Positions 61,901 to 64,000 of a stretch of 64,000 nucleotides of DNA are shown piece after piece. Below the pieces are notes generated by a model, which saw nothing but the letters and a program-made list of their open reading frames with translations, was not told where the DNA came from and did not search any database. Position 1 is the stretch's first letter. The number at the start of each line of letters is the position of its first letter. This DNA is from Plasmodium brasilianum (Eukaryota > Apicomplexa > Aconoidasida > Haemosporida > Plasmodiidae), in contig NC_090125.1 in assembly GCF_023973825.1 (NCBI RefSeq), positions 2,949,412-3,013,411 of the forward strand, read 5' to 3'. The translations under genes were made by a program, and so were the position numbers.

Positions 61901-64000
61901 CCAAATATAACCTTCATTGGCTTTTCTTGACTATTTAATAAATTATCTTTGTTCATATATAATGAACTAAATATATTATTTTCTTGACTTAAAGTACTAG
62001 GTGTAAGGAGTGAGCTTTTTGACGTCCGTTTTGAAAATAGCGGTTTCTTATTAACAGTAAATTTAGGTCCTGTATCATTTGATATTTTTAAATCTTTAAA
62101 TAATTCCTTTGATCCATTTTCATTATTAAAAAGATTAACAAAACTATTTGTACTCTGTGATGTGTTCATGGAGTTAAACTGCAATAATCCTGTATTCATT
62201 TGAGTTGTGTTCGTACAAATATTCCCGCTTGTGTTGTTGTTTGACATATTATTACTGTGGAAATTTAAAGCAGCATTTGTATTATTACTAACAGTACTTC
62301 CGTTGTTTTCATTGCCGCTGTTTACACCGCTAACACTGCTAATATTTGCAAAAGCGCTAACTGGTTTGTTGAAAAGACCCTGATTTGTGCTATTATTTAA
62401 CTGTGTTCCAAAAATGCTGGGTTGACCCACCGTAGCACTTGCACCATTGGTACTGTTAAAAATAGTATCACTAGTTTTTATATTCGAGAAAATATTTGCT
62501 TTTTGTATGTTCATATCATTTTCAAACACGGATTTAGAATTCAACGAAACCTTTGTTGTGTTCATACTGTTATTTATGAGGTTTCCTCCTGCTACTGCTC
62601 CATCTGATATAAAATGAAAAAAATATAAAATAATGAGTTATCTTTGTTTTTATTACCAAGAGGACACAAAAATGTATATGTACATGTAAAACTTAATGCG
62701 TTTTTATCATTATTATTACTATTAGTTGTATTACTATTACTATTGTTATTACCTGCGTTGCTCACATGTGCGCTTTCAAATATGCTATTTTTCTGACTGT
62801 TATTATTACTGTTACTACTAGTAAATGAGAAAATATTCTTATTATCCTTAAAATTTACATTTCCAAATATTGAAGAATTCTGTTCACTATTATTAAAACC
62901 AAAAAGGCCGCTACTACTATTAGGAGTTAAATTAACATTTGGCATATTTTTACTAGCAGCATTTTTTGGATCAAATATGTTTGAAGTTTTCTTCTGAGAA
63001 ATATCTAATAAACTGTTCGAAACACTATTATTACTTTGAATCCCTAAATTGTGATTACTTTTTATGTCGTATATATTTCCTGATGAAGGTACAGAATTGT
63101 TGGATTTATTCAAACCTAAATTCGTATTACTAGTCAAGGTGCTATTACTATTGCTGTTACTGCTACAAAGGTTATTACTACCACCACTATTAATATTACT
63201 ACTACTAGTATTGTTCATGTTATCACTATTACTTGTACTGCTATTTTGCGCTTGTGTATTACCGGATAAGGCTCCCGTAAACTTTGACATTCCGCTATTT
63301 GTAGATGATTGATTATTATTAACGCTTAGGGGATTTCCAAATATGGATGTGCTACTGTTCTGGTTGTTGCTTTTCATAAATATACTGCTTTCATTATTCT
63401 TATTACTAAATATATTATTGCTTTGATCAAACCCTTTAAATGGTGAGCTAAAATTATTCACACTAGATGTATTCGTATTCTTCATAAGTGTTAAGGCGCC
63501 ACCACTATTACTACTACTAAAAAAGTTTGTAGCTGTATTTGTTGAGTTTTGAAAATTACTAAAATTGTTGATCTTATTTAAATTTTCTAAATTTTGCTTA
63601 TTTTTGTTATCTAAATTTGTTGCATCGGAAAGTCCTCCTCCTATTTGTTTATGTCTATTTTTTAGATTCGGATAATCCAAGACCCCATTTTCAAAATAAT
63701 GGCCACTACCTGTGTAATTACTAGAATGTGCATTTTTTTTTCGTTTTTTCTTTGCATGCGAAATATTGAAAATTTTGGGGTGCAAATTAATAAACATTTC
63801 TAACTGCTCATTTATTTTATGAATACTTTTTTTTATCTCTAATTTATTATTCATATAATTTAAAAACCATATGAAAATATTGTACGTAGAATGCTCTTGA
63901 GAATACCAATATTTATGTATAATAAAATTAGTTATGTGATAAAAAATTTCTATATTATTGAATTTTTTTTTTTCACTAAATAGAATATTTTTGAATTCAA
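55921..64000 (-). CDS. Large FG-repeat nucleoporin, 5' partial
   Basis: Two exons are visible, 62657 to beyond 64000 and 62603-55921, joined over a 53-bp intron (GTAATA donor, ATATCAG acceptor, phase 1). The frame stays open from 63854 back to the window edge with protein-like codons (HITNFIIHKYWYSQEH), so the true start lies beyond 64000. About 2,650 residues are visible. The N-terminal half is Asn/Ser-rich with many FG motifs (IFG, LFG, SFG, GFG; four SIFGLG/FGSNND copies near 60530-60715), the natively unfolded barrier-forming part of a nucleoporin. The C-terminal half, from about 59220, is alpha-helical solenoid-like with inserts of Asp/Glu/Arg-rich and Asn/Ser repeats (56575-56780; 58130-58260). 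This is a fused FG plus structural-domain nucleoporin. Which Nup it corresponds to (recalled neighbours would make it the Plasmodium Nup next to centrin-2) is not determined. Confidence 0.8.
56575..56780 (-). repeat. 18-bp in-frame repeat (NNGSNSR) in the nucleoporin
   Basis: Several near-identical 18-bp copies (gttatttctgctgttactgc on the plus strand) encode Asn-Asn-Gly-Ser-Asn-Ser-Arg on the coding strand. Confidence 0.85.
61440..61600 (-). repeat. Asn/Ser-coding repeat in the nucleoporin FG region
   Basis: Array of ccactgctattgttgtta units (plus strand) encoding GNNNSS repeats, within the FG part of the gene. Confidence 0.85.

Overview
This window is nuclear DNA from a malaria parasite (Plasmodium). 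The signs are very high A+T, long poly-A/poly-T and TA microsatellites between genes, Asn/Lys-rich proteins with low-complexity inserts, short introns with GTAAG/GTATA donors and poly-T acceptors, and a clear heme detoxification protein. The species cannot be fixed from the sequence alone. Very high A+T argues against the GC-richer vivax/knowlesi group. From memory of the gene set (centrin-2, HDP, glutaminyl cyclase, ribosomal S2, MDR2 in this order), it corresponds to a stretch of P. falciparum chromosome 14 read in reverse. That synteny is recalled, not computed.

Layout. 41-4212 (+): a WD40/Utp12 protein of the small-subunit processome, entering from the left edge. 6701-10827 (+): an MDR2/HMT1-type ABC transporter with a long Asn-rich tail. 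12383-18456 (-): an EB1-like calponin-homology/coiled-coil protein. 21945-23186 (+): a divergent membrane acyltransferase with a hidden last exon. 24731-25751 (+) and 26491-27186 (-): two convergent Cys-rich small genes, one with a signal peptide. 27962-28673 (-): an unresolved small gene. 29200-30583 (+): a metaxin-like gene. 31021-31680 (-): an organellar uS14 ribosomal protein. 32913-34996 (-): a TFIIF-alpha (RAP74)-like protein. 36030-36948 (+): a small three-exon unknown. 37877-39552 (-): cytosolic ribosomal protein uS5/S2. 41542-41834 (+): a possible tiny gene. 42760-44094 (+): membrane-anchored glutaminyl cyclase. 45051-46148 (-): HDP. 47826-50420 (+): an eight-exon coiled-coil protein, possibly kinetochore. 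53235-54381 (+): centrin. 55921-64000 (-): a large FG-repeat nucleoporin running off the right edge.

The genes are mostly core housekeeping functions (ribosome biogenesis and translation, transcription, mitochondrion, microtubule/centrosome, nuclear pore) with parasite-specific ones (HDP, Cys-rich secreted protein). They do not form an operon or gene cluster. Intergenic regions hold tandem repeats, TA tracts and poly-A/T.

The most useful observations are about gene structure. At least three genes (ABC transporter, CH-domain protein, metaxin-like) are broken by a single-base frame change at an A/T run, and one missing A repairs each. Either the assembly under-calls homopolymers or these loci carry real slippage. 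The metaxin-like gene also has an AT where a GT splice donor is expected. No CRISPR, insertion sequence, tRNA or rRNA gene was seen, and nothing that amounts to a new multi-gene system.
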